DNA of 64,000 bases, taken from positions 93,034 through 157,033 of the forward strand of contig JAHOYZ010000023.1 in assembly GCA_019038695.1 (NCBI GenBank), given 5' to 3'. This document shows positions 17,039 through 25,918 of this stretch, piece by piece. A program made the translations under genes and the position numbers. The DNA is from Candidatus Zixiibacteriota bacterium. GTDB taxonomy: Bacteria; Zixibacteria; MSB-5A5; GN15; FEB-12. Positions within the stretch are counted from its first letter, which is position 1. Each line of letters opens with the position of its first letter. The notes beneath the pieces are model-generated. The model did no database searches and had not been told where the DNA came from. It was given only the letters and a program-made list of their open reading frames with translations.

Positions 17039-18097
17039 CTACGGTAGTTTCGTCACTATTTTGGGACCGATAATATTTGCAAGCCATATTGGCATTCTGC
17101 GCCAAATTGATATGGCCATTCTGAACCTTGGATTACTTGGATTCAACTCCGGAAGAGAGTCAATTGACAGGAGGCGATATTGCCAGGTCTGTATCTTCGG
17201 TTCCTTCAACCACTGCTTCTTGAAGCGATAAGTTCCGGCACCCTCGGAACTTCTGCCAAAATCAAAGACTCTGGAGCCACGTTCAATGCAACGTTTGATT
17301 ACTTCCCAGTACAGCAGGTTATTAGGGCAAAGGCTAAGGTAGTCACGAATCGCCGATGCCGAAGGGACTCCGGAATAATCCCCATAGTGAACCAGCAGGC
17401 CAGCCGCAATTACTTTGTTACCCTTATGAACCAAAGCCAGTTCCGTATCCTCACCAAACTGCTCAAAGATTTTTCGAAATAGACTCCTTGGCCAAACCGG
17501 AGTGCCGAGGTCTCTCATGTTGCGGGAAAATATCCGATAGAACTCGCCTAATAACTCAGGGCCACCAAACTCTACTTTCAGCCCGTTTTTTTCTGCTTTG
17601 CGCACCTGATTGCGGGCTTTGGCGTCGAATGATTTCCAGACGGATTCTTCTCCATCACTAAGTCCAAGATGGAACTGTCGCTTATCGGTTTTCTCTACAA
17701 CATTTGGAAGCTGATTAGAGATCGCTCGTAGCTCCACAAATTTACACTGAAACTCCCTGGCCTTTTCTTCCGCCCGGTCGACCAGGGCAATATCAATTTC
17801 AATAGCATCAGACAGAGGCCCGCCATAGTCAAGCCATGGCATAGAGATTAAAAACCGACCAAATATGGAACTGCTTAACAACACTGACGGCAGAATACCT
17901 ACAACTTGATTATCCTGCCGCGCAATCCAATAGAATGGTCTGGCGGAAAAAGCGGATTCGAATATTCCGGACCAGGCAAACCTGTGGGCATACGTGCGAG
18001 ATGAATGATTTGCCAGGTAAGTGTCCCACTGACCGGCATCGCTTGTTTCGGCCAGGCTTATCCTGATTGAGTCATATGATGTGGAAGCACTACTCAT
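17039..18097 (-). CDS. FemAB-like acyltransferase of polysaccharide locus
   Basis: A 352-residue protein with the double-GNAT fold of the FemA/FemB family. Recognisable stretches are FDAKARNQVRKAEKNGLKVEF (abbreviated core RNQVRKAEKNGL) at about residues 160-172 and NNLLYWEVIKRCIERG, then FDFGRSSEGAGTYRFKKQW at about 285-305. The last is typical of the FemAB-type proteins found with XrtA/PEP-CTERM exopolysaccharide clusters. It likely transfers an acyl or aminoacyl group to a glycan or lipid-linked intermediate. Its start overlaps the end of the O-antigen-ligase-like gene by eight bases, evidence for translational coupling. No exosortase or PEP-CTERM protein is in the window. Confidence 0.82.
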   Translation of the reverse strand: MSSASTSYDSIRISLAETSDAGQWDTYLANHSSRTYAHRFAWSGIFESAFSARPFYWIARQDNQVVGILPSVLLSSSIFGRFLISMPWLDYGGPLSDAIEIDIALVDRAEEKAREFQCKFVELRAISNQLPNVVEKTDKRQFHLGLSDGEESVWKSFDAKARNQVRKAEKNGLKVEFGGPELLGEFYRIFSRNMRDLGTPVWPRSLFRKIFEQFGEDTELALVHKGNKVIAAGLLVHYGDYSGVPSASAIRDYLSLCPNNLLYWEVIKRCIERGSRVFDFGRSSEGAGTYRFKKQWLKEPKIQTWQYRLLSIDSLPELNPSNPRFRMAISIWRRMPIWLANIIGPKIVTKLP

Positions 18098-19571
18098 CAG
18101 TTTTCACCGAAAGATAGGATGCCTCTGTTCTTTCACGATCCTTGTCCTGGTATAAATCGACCAGAACTATAGTGGCCGCAACTAGATAGTAGAGCAAATA
18201 ATTGTGTGCCTGAGTAAGGAAGAAGGCACAAACTCCATAGCCTATCATGCTACCATAAATTATGTCCCTAATTTCTCTCATGTCAATCTCATCGGCGTCC
18301 AGTTCATTCCTCTCAAACGTCATCCTTCTCAACTGGAGAATTGTAAAGAAGAAAAGAAACAGAAAACAACCCAGACCAATCAGGCCTGTTTCCGCACCCA
18401 CCTGTATCAGAGTGTTATGAGGAGCATTCCACTTGGATGGAAGATAGCCTGCTGGCCGAAAATCAGTACCGAAGGCTGTTTCAAATGCCCCCGCACCTAC
18501 ACCATTTAGAGGTCTGTGGAGCATCATATTCAACCCTGCTCCCAGAGTATGTAACCGGGCGGAAGCTGATGCCTCCTGATTGGGCTCGGCTATAGTCTCG
18601 TACCGATCAGTAATTTCAGTTGGCAGGGCAACAAAACCAATGATTCCCATTAGTACGATCGCTATCGCTGCTACTATTTTGTTACGGCGACGAAGGAAGT
18701 AGAAAAAGAAGACTGCTATCAATCCGAGGAATCCGCCCCTGGACTGAGTGACGATTGTTCCAGAAAAAAGTACTGCCACTGAAAGCCAGTACATTATGCG
18801 ACCAATGTATGCGTGCGAACGTATTCTCAGCCAGAAGGCTGAAAGCGGTAATGCCGCTACAAAAAACAGGGCGGCATCATTGGCATCGCCAAACATCTTC
18901 GCACCAATTGCAGATGCGGCTCTTCCTCCATCCAAGAAATAGCCCTCCAGCGTTGATATGGCTAACACGAGCACGCAGACAAGTGTAATCAATGACATGA
19001 CTTTCAGCCTTTGAAGATTCCTTACAAGATTAATGATGAGGATGTAGAAAAGGATGATCTTGGTATAGTCAACGGCTACTTGCAAAGAAGCGCTCGGCCA
19101 ATAGGACATGGGTATCGAAAGAAATAGAGTAATGAGAATGCCGGTAATTGCCCAGGTTTGTCGATACCTGAAAAACAGTTTTCTTCGGATGATTGCCTGC
19201 GCGACCATGATGAGCAATGTACCGCCACCCACCAACTTGGCAAGCGGAACAGCCTCCAGCGCCGGAACAAGATCAGCCGGGCGAATGAAATTGACAATCG
19301 TGAAGGCTATCAAGCCCACGATGGGGTGAATAATCGTCAGGGCAACCGCCAACACAATAATGACGAGCAATACCAGTACCATACCATCAACGTATGGGAC
19401 TGCGATACCAAGTCCGACCGCCACAATTATCAAGATAGCAATCCACAGATGCCGAGCCTTCATGTATATACGAGAAGATTCATCCACGAGATCGGGTGCT
19501 CTGTTCAAGTTGACTTTCGAACCCGGTGAGTCCGAAGGCCCACTATTCTCACTTACTGGATATTCACTCAT
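18090..19571 (-). CDS. O-antigen ligase/polymerase-like membrane protein
   Basis: This is a 493-residue polytopic membrane protein with about 12 hydrophobic segments. The Wzy_C/O-antigen ligase signature is readable in the large periplasmic loop region (RPLNGVGAGAFETAF, then APHNTLIQVGAETGLIGLG at about residues 355-410). The expected conserved arginine and histidine (TQSRGGFLGL; APHNT) are present. The order of helices and the N-terminal HLWIAILIIVAVG resemble the exosortase-associated O-glycosylation ligase group. It joins or polymerises glycan units at the periplasmic face. It overlaps the flippase stop by four bases (ATGA) and the FemAB-like start by eight. Confidence 0.88.
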   Translation of the reverse strand: MSEYPVSENSGPSDSPGSKVNLNRAPDLVDESSRIYMKARHLWIAILIIVAVGLGIAVPYVDGMVLVLLVIIVLAVALTIIHPIVGLIAFTIVNFIRPADLVPALEAVPLAKLVGGGTLLIMVAQAIIRRKLFFRYRQTWAITGILITLFLSIPMSYWPSASLQVAVDYTKIILFYILIINLVRNLQRLKVMSLITLVCVLVLAISTLEGYFLDGGRAASAIGAKMFGDANDAALFFVAALPLSAFWLRIRSHAYIGRIMYWLSVAVLFSGTIVTQSRGGFLGLIAVFFFYFLRRRNKIVAAIAIVLMGIIGFVALPTEITDRYETIAEPNQEASASARLHTLGAGLNMMLHRPLNGVGAGAFETAFGTDFRPAGYLPSKWNAPHNTLIQVGAETGLIGLGCFLFLFFFTILQLRRMTFERNELDADEIDMREIRDIIYGSMIGYGVCAFFLTQAHNYLLYYLVAATIVLVDLYQDKDRERTEASYLSVKTDE

Positions 19572-21079
19572 TGTCCCACCGTGCGAAAAGAATTTAGCAC
19601 AGCCCTGGGATTACGAACTGCTTTGATGATTATTTCTCTTTCGCGCGGTCGGATCCACCCGCTCCAGAAGAGCACGAACAAGAAGAACAGATACATCGCC
19701 GACTTTATCGCAAGAACAGCAACCAGGTCGCCTTTCACCCAATATGACGCGACTACCAGCGTTGCCGCCAATCCAATCGCCGTCAGGATTCTTCCCCAAT
19801 CATAATTTACTCTGAAGAGTCTTTGCGAGTACCAATGGAGAAGTTGGAACCGGACCCAACCGGCTACCAGAGTCGCGACCGCCGCTCCCATCGCTCCGTA
19901 CCGGGGTATCAATTGGAAACACAGTACAATCATGACGACAACACCTATGCCCGCAGCATAGGCACCGTACTTGGTTTGTTTGGTTATGAGAATACCGCAA
20001 TTGGTGTGCTCTCTCATGCCAGCCACCACATACGCCGCACAAATGACCGGGACAAATTCCCAGGCACGCCAGTAGGCTTCATCGGCAATGAACTCAATCA
20101 CTTCCTTGATAAAGAGTGACATCCCAAGACAGAAGAGAACAGAAATCAGAATCTTGTATGTCAGGACAGTTGAAATCGTCTCAGGGCCATCCTTGCGCTT
20201 GGCGACCACAAACATCTCTGCTCCCCAGAACTGTCCAAAGGGCAGATTAACCAGAAACGAAACCATAATGCCAAATGAGAAACCGAGAGCAAATATGCCA
20301 ACCTCGTCAAGACTGGAATAGTAGTTCAAGAAATAGCGACTGGAAAATGTCAGGATAAATGCGCCGATTGAAGAAAACACCATAGGATAACCATACCGCG
20401 CCATAACCTTGAGTTTTGGCAAAGAAATTGAAATCCCTGTTTTGGCAAAAGTGGTCACCACGAGGTACCCGCCAACAACAATAGAACTAATCAGTGAGCT
20501 GTACAATATCCCCAGTACGCCCAATCCCAAGGCAACAACAGCTATTATGTTTAACGACAGTTGAATAACCAACCTTACCATCGAGATAGTGACAAAAGAC
20601 CCAGCCCTCTGCATCGCACGGAGATAAATCATTGGAATTTCTATGCCCGCAGATAACATCATGGTAACAAAGATCACCCGAAAGTGATGTGTGTATTCAT
20701 CGGTCGAAAAAACTAGTTGAGAGGCATGAGAACTATTCAAAGCCAAAAGTCCAAAGACCGTACCAAACAACACCAAAGAAACAGACAAGGCTGTGGAGAC
20801 AACTTCGTTCTGATCCTTCTCGCTATCGTAGTCGTAGTAAAACCTTAATACCGCGGCAGCGAGCCCGATGCCTATCAGCATAGAAACAACGTTCGTTGTC
20901 ATGGCAAGAAGCTCCATCACCCCGTAGTCAGCCGGGATCAGATACCGGGTATAGATCGGTATCATAACGAATCCGACCGCCTTGGAGATAAGCACACCAA
21001 GCATATATATCGAGGATTTTGTTATCAGCTTTCGATAGTTGATACTCTCTGCCACGGCTTCTACCTTGGTCTCGTTCAT
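19568..21079 (-). CDS. lipid-linked oligosaccharide flippase (Wzx/MOP type)
   Basis: A 503-residue inner-membrane protein with about 14 transmembrane helices, beginning KSSIYMLGVLISKAVGFVMIPIYTRYL, which is typical of the polysaccharide-transporter branch of the MOP superfamily. The PADYGVMELLAM stretch at about residues 49-60 is the usual conserved loop between helices 1 and 2. It moves the lipid-linked repeat unit to the periplasm for the downstream ligase-like protein. It is the first gene of the five-gene operon reading leftward to 13476. About 364 bases upstream have no gene and should contain the operon promoter. Confidence 0.9.
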   Translation of the reverse strand: MNETKVEAVAESINYRKLITKSSIYMLGVLISKAVGFVMIPIYTRYLIPADYGVMELLAMTTNVVSMLIGIGLAAAVLRFYYDYDSEKDQNEVVSTALSVSLVLFGTVFGLLALNSSHASQLVFSTDEYTHHFRVIFVTMMLSAGIEIPMIYLRAMQRAGSFVTISMVRLVIQLSLNIIAVVALGLGVLGILYSSLISSIVVGGYLVVTTFAKTGISISLPKLKVMARYGYPMVFSSIGAFILTFSSRYFLNYYSSLDEVGIFALGFSFGIMVSFLVNLPFGQFWGAEMFVVAKRKDGPETISTVLTYKILISVLFCLGMSLFIKEVIEFIADEAYWRAWEFVPVICAAYVVAGMREHTNCGILITKQTKYGAYAAGIGVVVMIVLCFQLIPRYGAMGAAVATLVAGWVRFQLLHWYSQRLFRVNYDWGRILTAIGLAATLVVASYWVKGDLVAVLAIKSAMYLFFLFVLFWSGWIRPREREIIIKAVRNPRAVLNSFRTVGQ

Positions 21080-21443
21080 TAACTTAATGACAATCTGGTC
21101 TTTTAAACTAATATCGACCGGACCCTAACGGCTAACAACAAAATATTTCGATTATCGCCTTGTACACTTAAGTACGGTAACCGACAGTGTAACCGGATTG
21201 CTGCCTTTTCGCAGACCATAGAGAGATATACGATATTCCATTTGCCTCGGACTTGAGGATATTGGATTGGACATCGACATATTTGCTCATCAAGGATTCT
21301 GAATCAGACAATGAAGGTTGCCGTCGAGGGAAAGGATTGTAAATCCATCGAGATAATGAAAATCATTCAAATTGATGCCTACCGATTGTCGGTTGAAGAT
21401 AGGCAGAGCTGATGGTTAAATGGTAAACAAGTGACCCAACTCG
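21080..21443. other. gene-free leader of the polysaccharide operon
   Basis: The 364 bases between the flippase start and the small upstream gene contain no plausible coding frame. Reading leftward, a weak box pair (TTACCG, 18 bases, GATAAT) is seen near 21155-21185, not convincing enough to call as the operon promoter. No hairpin with a T-run was seen. Confidence 0.35.
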
Positions 21444-21668
21444 CTATAGGCCTTTGATCCCAAGGATCAGAACCACTATTGCAATCACACCCATGATAGC
21501 TCTCACGGCGATGACCAAGCCACCAAAATGCCGTGCGTGCCAATCGGCCAGTGATTTCCAACGCAGGAAGCGGAGTATCTTGATCCTCAGGCAAAGAAAT
21601 TTCGGTACTATGGGAATCAAAGCTACCAGGATCGCCGCAATGATGAAGTAGTAGATTGTCTCTGACAT
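21444..21668 (-). CDS. small two-helix membrane protein
   Basis: A 74-residue protein of unknown family. Two hydrophobic helices (about residues 5-24 and 49-72) flank a basic loop rich in Arg, Lys, Trp and His, so the loop probably faces the cytoplasm. A good ribosome binding site (AGGAG, six bases before ATG 21668) supports it as a real gene. It reads in the same direction as the polysaccharide operon, 364 bases upstream, but need not belong to it. Confidence 0.65.
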   Translation of the reverse strand: MSETIYYFIIAAILVALIPIVPKFLCLRIKILRFLRWKSLADWHARHFGGLVIAVRAIMGVIAIVVLILGIKGL

Positions 21669-21766
21669 GATAATCTCCTGTCTTACTCTCTAACATAAGA
21701 TACAACAAATAGACCGGAATATTCAATTTTATTGATAGTGACACATATCATGTTGTCTGTTATAGA

Positions 21767-21796
21767 CTGACCACATTATTACTCTGCTAATATAAT
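21767..21796 (+). promoter_or_regulatory. candidate promoter for the 21927 surface protein
   Basis: A perfect -10 TATAAT at 21791-21796 follows CTGACC (21767-21772) at an 18-base spacing. The start of transcription would be near 21803, about 124 bases before ATG 21927. Confidence 0.4.
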
Positions 21797-21926
21797 ATCC
21801 ATGAATATTTTACGGAGTGTATTGCCGCGTTGCTAACCAAGAAAGACCTTGCGACCGGACTGACTGTCTCGTAGGTTATTTACCATAGTGCCCAATGGAG
21901 GAATCCGGTACCAAGGAAGGGAACCC

Positions 21927-24900
21927 ATGCCCAACAAATATCGATCAAGCTGGCTCATCTGGCTGTCACTGCTGACAGCGATTACATTTCTGATGGTAAT
22001 TTTGCCACGATGTACCAATCGAAGTGTCAACACGACCAATGCACCCTCGGTTGATCTCAGCTTCAAACTGGCGTCATCTGAGCTGAGCCAAATGATCAAC
22101 CGGTTACACATAATTGTCACCGGCGACAACATGGATTCCATCGATGTGATGATTCCGGTCTATGAAGATCAGGGACTGGTGTTTGGCGATACGCTGGAAA
22201 TTCCAGTCGGAGAAAATCGACACTTTATTGTCGAAGCCCTGGACGCTGAAGGGAATGTGCTGTACCGGGGAGAGCAGTTTACGGCAGTGACTCCTGATAT
22301 CACAATCACTGTGCAGGTTATGCTGGAACCGGAAGTCTCCCTTCTCAAGTTGCAGCCACGTTATGTAGAGATTGATGAAGGGAAGGCGTTTAGCGTCGAT
22401 GCTCGCATTTTCAATGTGTTGGATTTGTACGATCTGACGTTCCGCGTATACTATGATTCGACTGTACTAAAATCGGTAAGTGTTGAGCCGGATACCCACT
22501 TCAATGCAAGCCATCTTGATTTCTCCTATTCCCTCGTTGAAGCAGATCCATCCTATGCAGAGATCAACATTTCGTACATTGATGGCAGTGTGTTGCTGGT
22601 AGACTCAAGCGGAAGTGCTACTCTGGCCGGGCTTTCGTTTGTGGCTCGTGATATTGTCGGTGTTGTGGACTCGACTTATCTAAGAATTGATACCGTGAAT
22701 ATGTATGCCCTTGATGGGGGAGTGCCGGTTATCGAGGAGCCGTTTATCTTTGACAGTTGTCTGGCACGGATAACGGAAGACACAACCTGGGTTGCGGACA
22801 CTTTACCAGCAGTGGTGGCTCTTCTTACGCCTTCGGACATGACTACTGAGACCGACCTGAGCGTACTCCTGACCTGGCAGGCCAGCGAGCGCGCAGATTT
22901 GTATGATCTCGCAGTATCGACCAATGTCTCATTCAGCCCGACGTGGATCATCGCCACCAACCTGACGACAACATCGTACCAGCTGACCAATCTTACCCAC
23001 GCTACGACATACTATTGGCAAGTACAGGCTCACAATGATTATGGACCTGCGGATTGGTCGGACAACTGGCGTTTCACTACTACGGGAGACGTCATGTCAC
23101 CGACTGCTATCGAAGATCTACTGATCGCGGATTCCACAACCGGTACCGTGCTATTGACGTGGACGGCACCGGGGGATGATGGTGATATCGGTACGGTAGA
23201 TCAGTACGATATACGGTACTCCCACGAGTACAGTATTCTTGTTGATTGGACTTCGGCTTTGCAGGTGGCTGGCGAACCAACTCCACATGTGGCGGGCACA
23301 TCGGAATCTCTCTGGGTGTACGATCTGCCGGATGGCTGGAACTACTTTGCCGTTCGAAGCAGTGACACGGTCGGCAACATGTCGCCAATATCAAATATCG
23401 ATTCGGTCTATTTCTTCCCTCAGATCGGAATAGCTGAGTTCGATATTGATTATGACAGCATGGGGATTGGCTGGAAAGCCGACTGGGATGATACTCAGAT
23501 AGCATTCCGATGGTCAAACCTGGACGGGGCAACTGGTTATTATATCTACGCACGAGACAACGGACTCAATACTGACTTTGTCCAGGTCGCTGATGTAGTC
23601 CATGCCGACTATCTTCAGTTTCAACAGGCATGGGTAACACTGCCGACTCAGTTCGACAGTGATCTATCCGACGCCATTCAGACACCGTTTTGTAATTCAA
23701 CTGCTATAGAGTTTAGCATTCGAGCATACAACAATTTTGGAATGGGACCATTCTTCACGCCGTATGTTTCCCTCAGCGATTCCACTCCACCCGTATTCGA
23801 AATGGTCCACACATATGGCGATGCCGACAACATCCCTGGAACTGAGTTCATTGATGATTCCATAAGCCTTGATCGTACGCTCGAATACTGCCAGACAACC
23901 AGCAACCCTGTCTTCTCTTTCATTGAAGCGGGCGGTGATGAAAACTACGTGTTGCCGGCGTCATCGGTGAACTGGACCTGGAACAGCGATTACCGCAATG
24001 ACAACGGCGCTTTCATCAGAGTCCCTGCTGGTGTCTGCGGCGCGGGTGATCTCCTGGTTGTAACGATTCGTGACAATTCCGGCAACGCCGCCTACGACAC
24101 ACTTCGTCTCCTGCCGTATATTGATGTCATAACTCCCAATGAATCTACGAGTGGATTTGAAGGCCCCCTTGGGACAGTCATATGGACTTACGCTCACCCA
24201 GCTAATACCAATTACGGCAGCACTCTCAACTACTACCTTTCGCTGGACAACGGCGCTACTTTTGTGGACACGGCTTACGAATTCGCAAGTGTTACTGCTG
24301 GTTCGCAGGCAGCTTCACTCTACGATACGCTGTTCTCCACCCAAGCCCGGATTGGTCTGCAAAACATAAGCGGCGGGTGCATCTGGCTCAGTGAACCGTT
24401 CACGTTGGGTGGTATCGAACTAACCGGACCGGACACGATGGTTTGGGCCTACGAGATCGCATACGATCTGGACGGCACCGATTCGACGGCAATTCCAATT
24501 ACCTGGGAATCGGAGGGAATTGATGAGGTCAAGATCTGGTGGCGTGAGCATACAGCCTCGTCTGCCATATCTTACACCTCGGTCCCAGTCCCCAATACCG
24601 GATCATATGATTTCTACCCGAGGGACCTGGGGTTCAATTACAGTGTGAAAGTCGGAGTGATGGATGCTGATGCCGATGGCCGTCCGATGGACACGCTTGG
24701 CTGGCAGATTTCGGTAGTGCATGAATCATTGACCCCTGTATTCCCGGGCGTTGAGAATGAGCTTATCGGCGGCGCGGATACTACTATATCGTGGACTGTT
24801 GGCGGCAGTAATTCCGGCAGTGTGCTACTCCAGTATAGCCAGGATGGCGGCTCCAACTGGCACGATATTGCTATCGTTCCCAACACTGGTTCCTACCGCT

Positions 24901-25844
24901 GGGCAGTACCGCAGAATATCCCCTCGGGTATTTTCAAACTGCGCTTCCGCGATGCCGATGATGAGCAGACACTCGCTGAAATTAGTGGCTTGACCATGAC
25001 AGGCGTTCAGATACTGTCTCCCAATGGTGGAGAAGAATGGCTGGTTGGCAGCATGCAGACAATCCAATTTGCTGTATTCGATGCCTATGGCGCCCCCTAT
25101 GTCGATCTCTACTTCTCAAGCACTGATTGGGCGGACTCGACGCTGATCTCCTCATCCAATTATGGCAGTTCTTACACCTGGACCGTTCCCAATATCCCTA
25201 CCAACAATGGAGCCATCCGGGCCTACGGGACCGAACTGGGGCTACTCGATGAGAGTGATGCACCCTTTACAATTGCCGGGTTCAAGGTGACTTATCCAAA
25301 CGGTGGGGAGACTCTTGAAGTCGGCAGCAGTGTAGATATCAAGTGGGAGACTATTGGGTCAATTGAGGCGGTCGATATCTACATCGAACCTGAAGGTTGG
25401 CAGTCGATTGCAGTTGGTGTTCCCAATACCGGTTCTTATACATGGGCAGTGCCGGATTATGCCGGATTGGAAACCCGGCTCAGAGTCACTCAAGCCTCGA
25501 ACACAGCCTGTAATGATGTTTCGGATAGTTGGTTCTCGATTGCAGAACTTACTGTTACCAGTCCTAACGGTGGTGAGATTTGGTACTGGGGCGAAACCCG
25601 GCTGATTGACTGGACTGTTTATGGATGGGAGGGAAGCTTTGACATCTTCCTCTCCAGTAATGATGGATTACAGTGGGTACCGCTTGTCTCCGGGGTCAGC
25701 AGTACATCCTATAGTTGGTATCTAAATCCCGAGGGAGCTATTTCTGGGACTTTTCTACTGAAGGTCATTACTCAGGATGGTCTGTTGTTTGATCAGAGCG
25801 ATGCGACCTTCGAAATCCGGACATCCCCAGGAGGCAATCATTAG
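21927..25844 (+). CDS. large secreted/surface protein with cohesin-like, FN3 and PNGGE repeats
   Basis: From ATG 21927 (GGAAGGG upstream) the product has 1305 residues; an upstream GTG at 21888 would add 13. An N-terminal hydrophobic segment ends in LPRC, which is not a standard lipobox, so it is a signal or anchor. Next comes a cohesin-like beta-sandwich (about residues 135-265; PRYVEIDEGKAFSVDARIFN, then a valine-rich end). Two fibronectin III domains follow (ATTYYWQVQAHNDYGPADWS; VLLTWTAPGDDGD), then beta-rich modules. At least three C-terminal repeats begin SPNGGEEW, YPNGGETL and SPNGGEIW and carry TGSYTWAVP-type strands. This suggests an extracellular adhesive or structural role. It converges with a protease carrying dockerin-like repeats and shares a bidirectional terminator with it. 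Confidence 0.85.
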   Translation: MPNKYRSSWLIWLSLLTAITFLMVILPRCTNRSVNTTNAPSVDLSFKLASSELSQMINRLHIIVTGDNMDSIDVMIPVYEDQGLVFGDTLEIPVGENRHFIVEALDAEGNVLYRGEQFTAVTPDITITVQVMLEPEVSLLKLQPRYVEIDEGKAFSVDARIFNVLDLYDLTFRVYYDSTVLKSVSVEPDTHFNASHLDFSYSLVEADPSYAEINISYIDGSVLLVDSSGSATLAGLSFVARDIVGVVDSTYLRIDTVNMYALDGGVPVIEEPFIFDSCLARITEDTTWVADTLPAVVALLTPSDMTTETDLSVLLTWQASERADLYDLAVSTNVSFSPTWIIATNLTTTSYQLTNLTHATTYYWQVQAHNDYGPADWSDNWRFTTTGDVMSPTAIEDLLIADSTTGTVLLTWTAPGDDGDIGTVDQYDIRYSHEYSILVDWTSALQVAGEPTPHVAGTSESLWVYDLPDGWNYFAVRSSDTVGNMSPISNIDSVYFFPQIGIAEFDIDYDSMGIGWKADWDDTQIAFRWSNLDGATGYYIYARDNGLNTDFVQVADVVHADYLQFQQAWVTLPTQFDSDLSDAIQTPFCNSTAIEFSIRAYNNFGMGPFFTPYVSLSDSTPPVFEMVHTYGDADNIPGTEFIDDSISLDRTLEYCQTTSNPVFSFIEAGGDENYVLPASSVNWTWNSDYRNDNGAFIRVPAGVCGAGDLLVVTIRDNSGNAAYDTLRLLPYIDVITPNESTSGFEGPLGTVIWTYAHPANTNYGSTLNYYLSLDNGATFVDTAYEFASVTAGSQAASLYDTLFSTQARIGLQNISGGCIWLSEPFTLGGIELTGPDTMVWAYEIAYDLDGTDSTAIPITWESEGIDEVKIWWREHTASSAISYTSVPVPNTGSYDFYPRDLGFNYSVKVGVMDADADGRPMDTLGWQISVVHESLTPVFPGVENELIGGADTTISWTVGGSNSGSVLLQYSQDGGSNWHDIAIVPNTGSYRWAVPQNIPSGIFKLRFRDADDEQTLAEISGLTMTGVQILSPNGGEEWLVGSMQTIQFAVFDAYGAPYVDLYFSSTDWADSTLISSSNYGSSYTWTVPNIPTNNGAIRAYGTELGLLDESDAPFTIAGFKVTYPNGGETLEVGSSVDIKWETIGSIEAVDIYIEPEGWQSIAVGVPNTGSYTWAVPDYAGLETRLRVTQASNTACNDVSDSWFSIAELTVTSPNGGEIWYWGETRLIDWTVYGWEGSFDIFLSSNDGLQWVPLVSGVSSTSYSWYLNPEGAISGTFLLKVITQDGLLFDQSDATFEIRTSPGGNH

Positions 25845-25870
25845 ACTAACCAGGCATCCAGGTATAAAAT

Positions 25871-25905
25871 AAAAAAGGCCGGTCCCCAAAGGGATCGGCC
25901 TTTTT
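25871..25905. terminator. bidirectional rho-independent terminator
   Basis: AAAAAGGCCGGTCCC and GGGATCGGCCTTTTT pair with one wobble around a short loop, and T-runs or A-runs on both sides serve both strands. It lies between the convergent 21927-25844 and 25919-28138 genes. Confidence 0.9.
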
Positions 25906-25918
25906 CGTAGGCTTATCG